Positions 20,025 through 28,764 of a stretch of 64,000 nucleotides of DNA are shown piece by piece; position 1 is the first letter of the stretch; the number at the start of each line of letters is the position of its first letter. Below the pieces are notes generated by a model that searched no databases, had not been told where the DNA came from, and saw nothing but the letters and a program-made list of their open reading frames with translations. Made by a program: the position numbers and the translations under genes. The stretch lies in NCBI GenBank assembly GCA_029058745.1, contig JAIDXM010000035.1, forward strand, positions 18,956 to 82,955, written 5' to 3'. The DNA comes from Muribaculaceae bacterium. Lineage in GTDB: Bacteria > Bacteroidota > Bacteroidia > Bacteroidales > Muribaculaceae.

Positions 20025-20056
20025 CAAAATTAATGAAAAAAGGAGAGAAATGCAAA
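20025..20056 (-). promoter_or_regulatory. Bacteroidota promoter TTTG-N20-TAATTTTG for spoT
   Basis: Minus strand TTTG 20053-20056, TAATTTTG 20025-20032. Confidence 0.7.
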
Positions 20057-20086
20057 AAAACCGCCCACCTCACGGTGAACGGTTTT
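20054..20086 (-). terminator. Intrinsic terminator of an upstream minus-strand transcript
   Basis: Minus-strand RNA aaaccguucacc-guga-ggugggcgguuuuuuu: 12 pairs including two U-G wobbles (these are C/A mismatches on the plus strand), GNRA loop, U-tract. Confidence 0.75.
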
Positions 20087-20195
20087 CCCCTGCCTTAGAT
20101 TCCGGGTCCGACACAGATGCCAAGGAGGAGAGATGCACCGGTGTTGGAACCGGCTTCCGTATCTTTGGCAGTCGATAGAAATTACTAATGTATAT
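20055..20195 (-). ncRNA. Candidate small structured RNA, family unassigned; 5' end approximate
   Basis: Protein-free interval; closing stem ctgcc-agat-cgg / ccg-atct-ggcag, internal hairpin ccggt-tccaac-accgg, strong terminator; no clear consensus promoter. Confidence 0.45.
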
Positions 20196-20663
20196 AACCC
20201 AAAATTTAGACAATTAAGTTTTCCAACGGCATTGCTTCAAGGCCCTAAAACATATCTAAGTCATGAAAAAAAGTTTTCTGTTATTACGGTTGCGTAAATA
20301 TCTTTTTCGGAATGATGTCGCATGTCGAGGGTGTCAGGCATATGGTGCCCGAAATCTTGGTCGCTGATGTGATTGGAATGAAAGGATGTGTAAAACATAA
20401 TGAGTGTTTTTGTGTCAGGAAGCTGACATAGTTGATGATTGTTGTTTGGGAAACTGGGGCGGGATATCCTTCCCCATTATATGGTCTCGTCGTTCCGGGA
20501 GTGTGGGCCGGATTATGCAGACGACTTCTATCGTTGTATTCGATATAGAAACGCAGGATCGTATGTAAATATTGGTGTAGAAATGTTAAAATATGCACAA
20601 AAATTGCACATGTGTGCGCACGGTTGCCGATGAATAGATGTAAGATGTTGATGTATAGAAAAA

Positions 20664-20698
20664 TCCGCGATATGGATTTCTGAAATCCATATCGCGGA
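20664..20698 (-). terminator. Terminator downstream of ribH
   Basis: 16-bp perfect stem tccgcgatatggattt/aaatccatatcgcgga, 3-nt loop, T-tract on minus strand. Confidence 0.8.
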
Positions 20699-20731
20699 AA
20701 TAGTAATGTCTGCGAGAATCGGCTACGGGAT

Positions 20732-21253
20732 TCAGACAGAGGCATGTATATTTGCCATCTCTATGGCGGCCACTGCGGCTTCCGCGCCTTTGTTGCCGAG
20801 ACAACCGCCGGCCCTGTCGAGAGCCTGTTGTTGGTTATCTACAGTCAACACTCCGAAAATCACTGCGGCGTCCCCTTTGGCATTCAGGTCGGCCACCCCC
20901 TGTGCGGCAATCTGGCATACATAGTCGAAATGAGGGGTGTCACCGCGAATCACACATCCGATTACGATTACCCCTTCTGTGGCATCCGGATTCCCGCTTC
21001 CAGGTCTGGCAGACGATTTTTTCAATGCGAGAGCGGCGGCGTTTACAAGCTCTACCGTGCCGGGGACACTGACCTGTATTATTTTGTCTTTTGCGATTCC
21101 CGCACGGCGCAGCACTCCGGCTGCGGCATCGCGTAGGGAATGGGTGATGGCTTGGTTCCAGTCGGCTGTTATCACATAGAAGTTTCCGGCAATCTTTTCA
21201 TTGATTTCCGGGATGTGGATTGCCGAACCGTTGGTGTTTAATATAGTTGACAT
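20732..21253 (-). CDS. ribH: 6,7-dimethyl-8-ribityllumazine synthase
   Basis: VPGTVELVNAAALALKK, GVIVIGCVIRGDTPHFDYVC. Confidence 0.95.
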   Translation of the reverse strand: MSTILNTNGSAIHIPEINEKIAGNFYVITADWNQAITHSLRDAAAGVLRRAGIAKDKIIQVSVPGTVELVNAAALALKKSSARPGSGNPDATEGVIVIGCVIRGDTPHFDYVCQIAAQGVADLNAKGDAAVIFGVLTVDNQQQALDRAGGCLGNKGAEAAVAAIEMANIHASV

Positions 21254-21296
21254 TATGATGTTGTTTTAATCATGACATCCGGCGGCGATGCATAAT

Positions 21297-22190
21297 TCAC
21301 GATTGCCGGCTGTCGTCGATGGTTTCGTTTTTAGTCTCCCCTTTCTTGAATTTAGACTTGGCCACGTTAGAGATTTTATGGATAAACGCTTTCCAGGTGT
21401 TCTCATGTTCTATGTCGGCGTCCATCACTTCAATCAGGGCGAGAATGTCTCGTTCAAGTTCAATCGTCTCCTGCGCGATTGCGTGAGGAAGGATAGCGTT
21501 GAGGAGTCGTCTTGCTCGAGGGCGCATGGTCCGTACCCTCATCATAATCTCCGCCATCTCGATAGTCATCCTGATTTCTTTCCGGGTGACTCTTCCGGTG
21601 CGCTTCTTTGAATATTTGATAGCCTCCGCGTAGAACTTAAGGGCGGCCTTGAGGTCGCCGGTAGAGGCGAGAAGCTGTCCCACATTTCTCAAGGAATCGA
21701 CAAGCTTGTCGGTGGCGGCCACTACACCGGCATTTACCTTCTCATAAAGGAGTCCGGCATTGATTTGCTGTTTGACGAGCAGGTCCATGGCTTTCTTGCG
21801 GGAGCGCAGAATCCTCGTAGAGAGCTCCATGGCGAGGATATGGTATTTCCCGAATCTCTGTTCGTCGGTCTTTACGAGATTGTCGAGCACTTTGAAAAGT
21901 ATCTCAAGTTCTTTCTCGCTTTGTTTGTAGTTCTTCAGCGCGAAATGGATTTCTGAAAGGTCGAAAAGGAGAGCCACGAGCACAGCCCTGAATTCCACGT
22001 TGTAGAAATCGGGAAAATCCCGGAGGATCTTGAGCGCGGCCACGGTTCGCTCCATGGCGTCCATATATCGTTCTTCGGCAATGAGCTGTTCGGCCGTGTC
22101 GCGGCAGTTGAGCGCTTCCTTGAGAATGGCGACATCACCGGAGTTCTTGTCAAACTTCTCAAGCATCAGGGGAATTTCAATCTGATTCAT
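21297..22190 (-). CDS. TPR-like hypothetical protein
   Basis: Helical repeat pattern (LKAALKFYAEAIKYSKK; LVKTDEQRFGKYHILAMELSTRIL). Confidence 0.7.
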   Translation of the reverse strand: MNQIEIPLMLEKFDKNSGDVAILKEALNCRDTAEQLIAEERYMDAMERTVAALKILRDFPDFYNVEFRAVLVALLFDLSEIHFALKNYKQSEKELEILFKVLDNLVKTDEQRFGKYHILAMELSTRILRSRKKAMDLLVKQQINAGLLYEKVNAGVVAATDKLVDSLRNVGQLLASTGDLKAALKFYAEAIKYSKKRTGRVTRKEIRMTIEMAEIMMRVRTMRPRARRLLNAILPHAIAQETIELERDILALIEVMDADIEHENTWKAFIHKISNVAKSKFKKGETKNETIDDSRQS

Positions 22191-22253
22191 ATATAGAGTG
22201 TTTTAGATTCTGGTTGTGGGATTCAGGGGTGGCTGTTCCCGTCAAATCGTGTT

Positions 22254-22892
22254 TCAGGATTTCTTGCCATCAATCTGGCATTTCGATTTGTGGCCGAGAT
22301 AGCCTCCGTGATGGCGTTTTGCGTATTCCTCCACAGTGAATCCGATAGCCTCCATTGTTGCCACAACAAGGAGGTCGCCCATCACGGTCATCATTGTGGT
22401 GGAGGTGGTGGGGGTCATCCCGAGAGGGCATACCTCAGGTTTGCCGCCGGTTGACAGGGCCACATCGGCGGCCATTGCCAACGGACTCGATGCGTCGCCG
22501 GTGATTACGATAAATGGCAACTCCGGATATAGCACCTTCGCGAGGTCGATAAGTTCAAGTATTTCGCGCGTCTTTCCGGAATTGCTCAGCAATAGCAGCA
22601 CATCGTTTTTCTGCAGGATTCCGAGGTCGCCGTGCTGTGCTTCCGAAGGATGCAGGAATACGGCCGGAGTGCCGGTGGAACAGAATGTAGTGGCGATATT
22701 CATGGCTATCTGGCCGGCCTTGCCCATTCCCGAGGTGACAAGTTTGCCGCCAAGGCGGTTCACTTTCTCCACAATCAAGGCTATAGCCCGGTCATATCCG
22801 TCGGTGAGAGGAATCGATCTTACGGCTTCAGCCTCATATTCGAGAATCTTTCGCAGCCTGTTCTCAAGAGGGGAGTTCGCAGTTTTGTCCAT
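22254..22892 (-). CDS. SIS domain sugar isomerase (KdsD/KpsF-like, no CBS domains)
   Basis: VTSGMGKAGQIAMNIATTFCSTGTPAVFLHPSEAQHGDLGILQKNDVLLLLSNSGKT. Confidence 0.9.
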   Translation of the reverse strand: MDKTANSPLENRLRKILEYEAEAVRSIPLTDGYDRAIALIVEKVNRLGGKLVTSGMGKAGQIAMNIATTFCSTGTPAVFLHPSEAQHGDLGILQKNDVLLLLSNSGKTREILELIDLAKVLYPELPFIVITGDASSPLAMAADVALSTGGKPEVCPLGMTPTTSTTMMTVMGDLLVVATMEAIGFTVEEYAKRHHGGYLGHKSKCQIDGKKS

Positions 22893-22900
22893 GACGGTAA

Positions 22901-23365
22901 TTACTGAATTGTATTGTGTTTTATGATATCTCTGCCTTCAAAATCGCATGCCCGTTTCTTCCATTCCTCAGGCACCGGAGAAGTCTGTCCTGTGGCCGGG
23001 TCGAAACATACCATTACGGTCTCGCAGGCCGATTTTATCTGTCCGGATGCTGTTTCCCTGATTAGCTGCAGGATTCGCATGCTTTTATTGGATACGGAGA
23101 GGCATGTTGTGAGCACCTCGATGTCTTCCCCGAACACAATCGGGGCCATGAAAGAGCAGTTGACATTGGCAATCACCATATCCACATGCTTCCAATCCAC
23201 CGGCTTGCCGCCTACTGAATTGAAATAATGGGCTTTGCCGGTGTCGTAGAATGCGAAATATACTGTATTGTTGACGTGTCCGAGCACATCGACATCGTTG
23301 AACCGGATTTGGACTCCGGTTCTGTCATGGAAGAGAGATATGTCGGGTAGGTTTTGATAATCCAT
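22901..23365 (-). CDS. Acyl-CoA thioesterase, 4-hydroxybenzoyl-CoA thioesterase (hotdog) family
   Basis: VRFNDVDVLGHVNNTVYFAFYDTGKAHYF-type hotdog motif (here IRFNDVDVLGHVNNTVYFAFYDTGKAHYF). Confidence 0.87.
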   Translation of the reverse strand: MDYQNLPDISLFHDRTGVQIRFNDVDVLGHVNNTVYFAFYDTGKAHYFNSVGGKPVDWKHVDMVIANVNCSFMAPIVFGEDIEVLTTCLSVSNKSMRILQLIRETASGQIKSACETVMVCFDPATGQTSPVPEEWKKRACDFEGRDIIKHNTIQ

Positions 23366-23470
23366 ATTAATATTTGTTTTTAGGAGCGTCGTCATTGGTG
23401 GATTTCAGCTCCGGAGGTTCTCATGTCATTGAAAAATAGTTGTGACACAAGAGCCGAGGACGGCGTGACG

Positions 23471-23767
23471 TCAGCCGGCCACAAACCTTATATCAGAAAT
23501 AACGTTTTTACCAAGCTGCCGGTTGATTTCATGAGCCAGCATCGAGCGGCTCATGGTCAGTTCATGCCGCAGCGCGGCATTTCTTACCCCCACGGTCATG
23601 ACTCCGGCTGCCACATGGGGCCTGGCGCATTGCGATGCGAGAGCCTGTCCCACAACGGCAGTCCACAAGTCGATAGCCTTCCGTTCGTCGAGCCTGTCCT
23701 GGAAACAATTGTCCTGGAAAGCCAGCCTTAATATGTCGCCGATGCTTTGGGAATCTTTCCTTTCCAT
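23471..23767 (-). CDS. DUF721 (DciA-like) protein
   Basis: 98 aa; IDLWTAVVGQALASQCARPHVAAGVMTVGVRNAALRHELTMSR pattern; 1 nt from recF. Confidence 0.85.
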   Translation of the reverse strand: MERKDSQSIGDILRLAFQDNCFQDRLDERKAIDLWTAVVGQALASQCARPHVAAGVMTVGVRNAALRHELTMSRSMLAHEINRQLGKNVISDIRFVAG

Positions 23768-23768
23768 A

Positions 23769-24875
23769 TCAATCGAGGCTTATGGGTGAGAACACTCCGC
23801 AATCGACATTTATCAGCGACCGGGGGCCTTCCATTCCCGATATGATATCGTCGAGGTGTTTGCGGTTGGTGTCGGTGATGAAAATCTGGCCGAATGTCTC
23901 AGACGATGTCACCTCATGCATAATGCTTTCCACTCGCGACGCGTCGAGCTTGTCGAATATGTCGTCAAGGAGCAACAGGGGCGTTATTCCGCTCGCCTCC
24001 TTGAGATAGTCGAATATGGCAAGGCGCAAGGCCACTGTGAATGTTTTCACCTGGCCTTGGCTTCCGAGTCGCCTGAGACTGTATCCGTCCAGGCTTGTCT
24101 CTATGTCATCACGATGTGGTCCCGCCGATGTGAACCCGAGTACGGAATCCTTTGCGCGGCGTTCCGCGAGCAACTCGTGGAGGGAAGTGCCTGACATCTG
24201 GCTCTTATAGGCGATTGATGTGGATTCCCGCTTTCCGGAGAGCCGACGGTAGCAATCTTCAATCTTGGGGGCTATAGCGGCCACCCATTTCATTCTCGCG
24301 TCATGGATTGCATCTGCCGCTTCCTCCATGCCGGACTCCACCGATTCGAAAAGCAACGCATCGCGCACTCCGGCCCGGAGCATGCGGTTGCGGCTCTCAA
24401 GCGACCGTGTGTAGCGTATGAGCTGTGCGAGGTAGTCGGGATGTGCCTGAGAAATCACCATGTCCATCAGCTTCCTGCGCTCCTCTCCGGGGCCGCCGAC
24501 AATCTGGGAGTCGCCGGGGGTTACAGTCACGATAGGAAATCTCCCGATATGTTCGGAAATCCGTTTATATTCCTTCCCGTTACGTTTAAGGCTTTTCCCT
24601 TTTCCCTTGGTGAGTCCGCAGGCTATGGTGTCGGCCACATCCGTGTCAGAGAGGAATTCCCCTTTTACAATAAGCATCTCCTCCCCATGTCTGATTAAAG
24701 AACTGTCGGGAATGGGGGTCATCGGACGGGCCATGCACAGGAAGTGTATGGCCTCAAGAAGATTGCTCTTCCCCATGCCGTTCATTCCGAGCAGGCAGTT
24801 CACCCCTGGAGAGAAGTCAAGTGTGGAGGATGCGATGTTCTTGAAATTGAGTATGTCGATGCTTTTTAGAATCAT
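23769..24875 (-). CDS. recF: DNA replication and repair protein RecF
   Basis: NCLLGMNGMGKSNLLEAIHFL; TPLLLLDDIFDKLDASR. Confidence 0.95.
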   Translation of the reverse strand: MILKSIDILNFKNIASSTLDFSPGVNCLLGMNGMGKSNLLEAIHFLCMARPMTPIPDSSLIRHGEEMLIVKGEFLSDTDVADTIACGLTKGKGKSLKRNGKEYKRISEHIGRFPIVTVTPGDSQIVGGPGEERRKLMDMVISQAHPDYLAQLIRYTRSLESRNRMLRAGVRDALLFESVESGMEEAADAIHDARMKWVAAIAPKIEDCYRRLSGKRESTSIAYKSQMSGTSLHELLAERRAKDSVLGFTSAGPHRDDIETSLDGYSLRRLGSQGQVKTFTVALRLAIFDYLKEASGITPLLLLDDIFDKLDASRVESIMHEVTSSETFGQIFITDTNRKHLDDIISGMEGPRSLINVDCGVFSPISLD

Positions 24876-25543
24876 TCATCAAGTTTTTTTCCGAAAGCGA
24901 GGTCGCCGGCATCTCCCAGGCCGGGCACTATGTAGCTGTGCGCGTCGATATCAGGGTCGATGGCTCCGGTCCAGATGGTTGTGATTCCCCCGGGGAACAC
25001 GTTGCAGAGATATTCCACGGCCTGGCGGGAAGCGATTACCGACGCGATGTGGATTCTTGCCGGAGTGCCTTTCTTGAGGAGGGCGCGGTAGCCAAGTTCC
25101 ATTGAGCTTCCGGTGGCGAGCATCGGGTCGATAAGAATCAGTGTTTTCCCCTCAATGGAAGGAGACGCCATATATTCCACCAGGACATCGAAGCTGTCGC
25201 TGCGTTCCTTGTATCGCCTGTATGCGCTCACGAAAGCGTTCTCGGCATTGTCATAGAAACTCAGGAACCCCTCGTGGAAGGGGAGTCCGGCGCGAAGGAT
25301 TGTCCCGAGCACAATCTTGTCGTCGGGCTGGTGGCACATGGTGAATCCCAATGGTGTCTGCACTTTCTCCTGTGAATACCGGAGTCTTTTTGAGATTTCA
25401 TAGGCCATAATCTCACCTATGCGGTGAAGGTTTGTGCGGAATCGCATTGGGTCGCCCTGTATGGTGACATCGCGCAGTTCCCTCATGTATCTGCTCACAA
25501 GGCTGGGAGTCGTGGCGAAATTGATAATCTCTATATCGTTCAT
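24872..25543 (-). CDS. upp: Uracil phosphoribosyltransferase
   Basis: TLILIDPMLATGSSMELGYRAL PRPP motif; GDAGDLAFG C-term; ATGA overlap with recF start. Confidence 0.93.
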   Translation of the reverse strand: MNDIEIINFATTPSLVSRYMRELRDVTIQGDPMRFRTNLHRIGEIMAYEISKRLRYSQEKVQTPLGFTMCHQPDDKIVLGTILRAGLPFHEGFLSFYDNAENAFVSAYRRYKERSDSFDVLVEYMASPSIEGKTLILIDPMLATGSSMELGYRALLKKGTPARIHIASVIASRQAVEYLCNVFPGGITTIWTGAIDPDIDAHSYIVPGLGDAGDLAFGKKLDE

Positions 25544-25628
25544 AGCATCGATGGTGTGGAATCCGGAGCCAGGCATCCTCATGCCGGAATGCCGGCCACG
25601 GAATAGTTAACATTATGCAAATATAACA

Positions 25629-26525
25629 TTATTTAATCTGTTTTGTCGCATCCGAGAGGAAAAGTTTTGCATTAGAGGTGTCTTTTTCTATCTGTCTCTT
25701 CAGCGCGTCGATAGAATTGAACCTTATTTCCTCTCTCATGCGGGTATGGAAGACAAGGTTGAACTGGTGTCCGTATAGGTCGCCGCTCCAGTCTATGATG
25801 TGTGCCTCGATGGTGAGATTGTTGCCGCGTCTGACAGTCGGTCTCACCCCGATGTTGACCACCGCGTCGCGTCGTGTGCCTCCCGGAAGATATGCCACGG
25901 CGGCATAGACTCCGTTGCCCGGGACAACAATTCCCGGATGAGGCATCATGTTGGCGGTCGGGAATCCGATTGTCCTTCCAAGTTTGTTCCCCTCCACTAC
26001 AATTCCCGGAATCGCGAATCTGCGGCCAAGCATCCTGTTGGCCTCGTCGATGTCGCCGGCCGCGATGGCCTTGCGTATCGCCGAAGAGCTGACTCCCGGC
26101 AACATGGGGGCTTCGGAAACCGTGATTCCTGTTTCTTCGCCGATTCGGCGGTAGTCGGAGAGCGAGAGGGCGACTCCGTCGCAACCGAAAGTATTGTCGT
26201 AGCCTACCACGATGTGTTCCACTCCGAATTGACTGTGAATCATGCGCATCCAGTCGCGGGCGGTCGTGGAACGCAGTTTCTCGTCGAACGGGAGCACGAT
26301 GGGGGTGACACCGGTCTTGGCAATCAGTTCTGTTTTCTTCTCGATTGTGGTTATGGCCAGAGGGGCTCGTTGAGGAGAGATGAGGGCGAGCGGATGACGG
26401 TCGAATGTTATCGCCAGCGGCTCGAGGCCGTTTCTGCGGGCTTCCTCCATCACTTCCGACAGCACGACGGCGTGTCCGGCATGCACGCCGTCGAAAGTGC
26501 CGATGGCGGCTACCTTCCCGCTCAT
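25629..26525 (-). CDS. ribF: Bifunctional riboflavin kinase/FAD synthetase
   Basis: VAAIGTFDGVHAGHAVVL, GNKLGRTIGFPTANM; start at ATG 26525 overlapping upstream stop. Confidence 0.94.
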   Translation of the reverse strand: MSGKVAAIGTFDGVHAGHAVVLSEVMEEARRNGLEPLAITFDRHPLALISPQRAPLAITTIEKKTELIAKTGVTPIVLPFDEKLRSTTARDWMRMIHSQFGVEHIVVGYDNTFGCDGVALSLSDYRRIGEETGITVSEAPMLPGVSSSAIRKAIAAGDIDEANRMLGRRFAIPGIVVEGNKLGRTIGFPTANMMPHPGIVVPGNGVYAAVAYLPGGTRRDAVVNIGVRPTVRRGNNLTIEAHIIDWSGDLYGHQFNLVFHTRMREEIRFNSIDALKRQIEKDTSNAKLFLSDATKQIK

Positions 26526-27169
26526 TCTGCCATTTCCCCCTCCAGGAGGCGATTGGCTACTCCGAGCAGGGTGTCCTGTCCTGTTTTCAGTATCCTGATG
26601 GCGTTCAGTCCCACCGAGCGTGCGCTTTCGCAATTTGCCTCAGAGTCGTCGAGCATCAGGGTTTCCGCCGGGTCGAGCGCATATCTTGTTGTCACATTCC
26701 TGAATATCTTGGGGTCGGGTTTGCATGTGCGTTCCTGGAAAGAGACAACAATGCCGTCGAAATAATCGTTGACAGTGAGGCCTTCCTGCCTGAACGCGAG
26801 CTCTATCCAGTTGTTATACATCACAGGGTTTGTGTTGGAGAGCATGTATGTCTTATATCCGGCTTTCCTCAACTTCCTGATAGCCTCGAGTCTTGCGGTT
26901 GGAAGGCTCACGAGGAAGCCCTCGAACGCATCCTGGATTTCCTCGCATGTTGTGCCCGGACGGCAAAGTGGCAGTAGTGTGTCATAGAATTGTGCCACGG
27001 ACATTTTTCCGGATTCGAGCAAAAGGAATGGCCCTTTTTGCTCGTATTCGCCGAGAAGCTTGCCGGCGTCGGTTATGCCAAGGCTTTCGAGCCCATGTAT
27101 GGCGCGTTGCCGGTCGAGGTCTATTACAACCCCGCCGAGGTCGAAAATTATGTTTTTAATATTCTTCAT
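26522..27169 (-). CDS. HAD family hydrolase
   Basis: IIFDLGGVVIDLDR; MLSNTNP; PDPKIF; LMLDDSEAN. Confidence 0.92.
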   Translation of the reverse strand: MKNIKNIIFDLGGVVIDLDRQRAIHGLESLGITDAGKLLGEYEQKGPFLLLESGKMSVAQFYDTLLPLCRPGTTCEEIQDAFEGFLVSLPTARLEAIRKLRKAGYKTYMLSNTNPVMYNNWIELAFRQEGLTVNDYFDGIVVSFQERTCKPDPKIFRNVTTRYALDPAETLMLDDSEANCESARSVGLNAIRILKTGQDTLLGVANRLLEGEMAE

Positions 27170-27212
27170 GTCTTTATGATGATGCGAATGCGGGCACAAA
27201 ATTAATATTTTT

Positions 27213-27243
27213 TTTGTCACCTCCCGACAAAATATTACCTTTG
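27213..27243 (+). promoter_or_regulatory. Bacteroidota promoter TTTG-N19-TACCTTTG for pfkA
   Basis: TTTG 27213-27216, TACCTTTG 27236-27243. Confidence 0.65.
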
Positions 27244-27380
27244 TGAGAATAAATGCCCTGAAGTTGTTGAATCAATGAAGGAGGGCGGCGGCGTGAAGAG
27301 CCGCCGGTTCTATGGCGGAGGCTTGTGGGTCGGAAACATAATTAAGAGCAGTATAAAAGAAACAAAATAAAAAGGAAACA

Positions 27381-28361
27381 ATGGAAAAGCAAAGAGCAAT
27401 AGGCATCCTCACTTCGGGAGGCGACGCTCCCGGCATGAATGCCGCGATACGTGCGGTGACACGTGCGGCGATATATGCCGGATTCAAGGTGTATGGTATC
27501 ATGAGAGGGTATAAGGGCCTCATTACGGATGAAATCGTAGAGTTCTCCACCCAGAATGTGTCGAACATAATACAGCGCGGCGGCACCATATTGAAGACGG
27601 CACGATGCAAGGAATTCCAGACTCCGGAAGGTCGCCAGTGCGCCTATGACGTTCTGCAGCGCCATGGAATAGACGCCCTTGTCGTGATAGGCGGCGACGG
27701 GTCTCTGACAGGCGCCCGCATATTCGCCAACGAGTTTTCTTTCCAGATTGTCGGCCTTCCTGGCACCATCGACAATGACCTTTACGGCACTGACTCTACA
27801 ATCGGCTATGACACCGCGCTCAACACCATCATGGACTGCGTGGATAAGATACGAGACACCGCCACCTCGCATGAACGTCTATTCTTTATCGAGGTGATGG
27901 GGCGTGACGCGGGTTTCCTTGCCCTCAACGGTGCCATAGCGTCGGGAGCCGAGGCGGCCATCATACCGGAGATTTCGACACAGGTTGACCAGCTTGACGA
28001 ACTTATCGCCAACGGATTCCGTAAGTCGAAAAACTCATCGATAGTGCTTGTGGCTGAATCACCCACCACGGGAGGTGCCATGGGTCTTGCGGAGCGTGTC
28101 AAGAAGGAATACCCGGACTATGATGTGCGAGTCACCATCCTTGGCCATCTTCAGCGAGGCGGTTCTCCGACAGCATTCGACAGGATTCTCGCATCGCGTA
28201 TGGGAGCGGCTGCTGTAGATGCGCTTCTTGACGACCAGCGTAATGTCATGATAGGCATAAAGAACGACGAGATTGTCTATGTCCCGTTTACAAAGGCCAT
28301 CAAAAACGACAAGCCTATAAATCAGGAGCTGATGTCAACGTTGCGTCGCCTTTCTATCTGA
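27381..28361 (+). CDS. pfkA: 6-phosphofructokinase
   Basis: [54 protein letters not shown]. Confidence 0.97.
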   Translation: MEKQRAIGILTSGGDAPGMNAAIRAVTRAAIYAGFKVYGIMRGYKGLITDEIVEFSTQNVSNIIQRGGTILKTARCKEFQTPEGRQCAYDVLQRHGIDALVVIGGDGSLTGARIFANEFSFQIVGLPGTIDNDLYGTDSTIGYDTALNTIMDCVDKIRDTATSHERLFFIEVMGRDAGFLALNGAIASGAEAAIIPEISTQVDQLDELIANGFRKSKNSSIVLVAESPTTGGAMGLAERVKKEYPDYDVRVTILGHLQRGGSPTAFDRILASRMGAAAVDALLDDQRNVMIGIKNDEIVYVPFTKAIKNDKPINQELMSTLRRLSI

Positions 28362-28385
28362 TAATGCATGACACATAATCCATAG

Positions 28386-28445
28386 TTCTTGACACATAAT
28401 GCATAATCTGTGATTCTCAATTGATTATGCATTATGTGTCAGGAA
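28386..28445. repeat. Inverted repeat after pfkA (23-nt arms, 14-nt loop) with additional partial copies of GACACATAAT
   Basis: ttcttgacacataatgcataatc ... gattatgcattatgtgtcaggaa, one T/G wobble. Confidence 0.85.
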
Positions 28446-28460
28446 TTGTGCGTTAAATAA

Positions 28461-28490
28461 AAAGGGCGAGTCCTCACGGATACGCCCTGT
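28461..28490 (-). terminator. Terminator of tRNA-Tyr
   Basis: agggcg...cgccct hairpin followed by T-tract on minus strand. Confidence 0.6.
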
Positions 28491-28528
28491 ATTGTTGTTA
28501 TGTGCAATAATTGAATTGATGTCGTAAG

Positions 28529-28611
28529 TGGGTGGAGATGGATTCGAACCACCGAAGGTATAAACCAGCAGATTTACAGTCTGCCCCATTTGGCCACTCT
28601 GGTATCCACCC
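28529..28611 (-). tRNA. tRNA-Tyr (GUA)
   Basis: GGGTGGATACCAGAGTGGCCAAATGGGGCAGACTGTAAATCTGCTGG...GGTTCGAATCCATCTCCACCCA; cloverleaf with variable arm; CCA not encoded. Confidence 0.97.
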
Positions 28612-28647
28612 AGACAAACCGTAGCCGGTCAGCTCCGGTTTGCGTTG

Positions 28648-28679
28648 CAAAGTTAGTTAAATATTTTCAATCTTGCAAG
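28648..28679 (-). promoter_or_regulatory. Promoter CTTG-N20-TAACTTTG for tRNA-Tyr
   Basis: CAAAGTTA 28648-28655 and CAAG 28676-28679 on plus strand. Confidence 0.6.
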
Positions 28680-28764
28680 TCAATATCCGGGTTTATCGCA
28701 ATTAATTTTGGATAGTGTCGGATAATTGCTTCGCATATGGATTGAAAATAAGATAATTAAGCAC

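Noticed and set aside
20055-20195. SRP (4.5S) RNA assignment for the small RNA candidate
   Set aside because: A GGAA stretch is present (cggacccggaatctaaggcag), but the conserved AGGTCCGGAAGGAAGCAGCC core and its pairing are missing.
20284-20745. 153-aa minus-strand ORF upstream of the RNA candidate
   Set aside because: Covers the ribH terminator and lacks any domain or ribosome-binding context; probably non-coding.
25800-26765. 321-aa ORF antisense to ribF
   Set aside because: Overlaps ribF on the opposite strand; no domain pattern.
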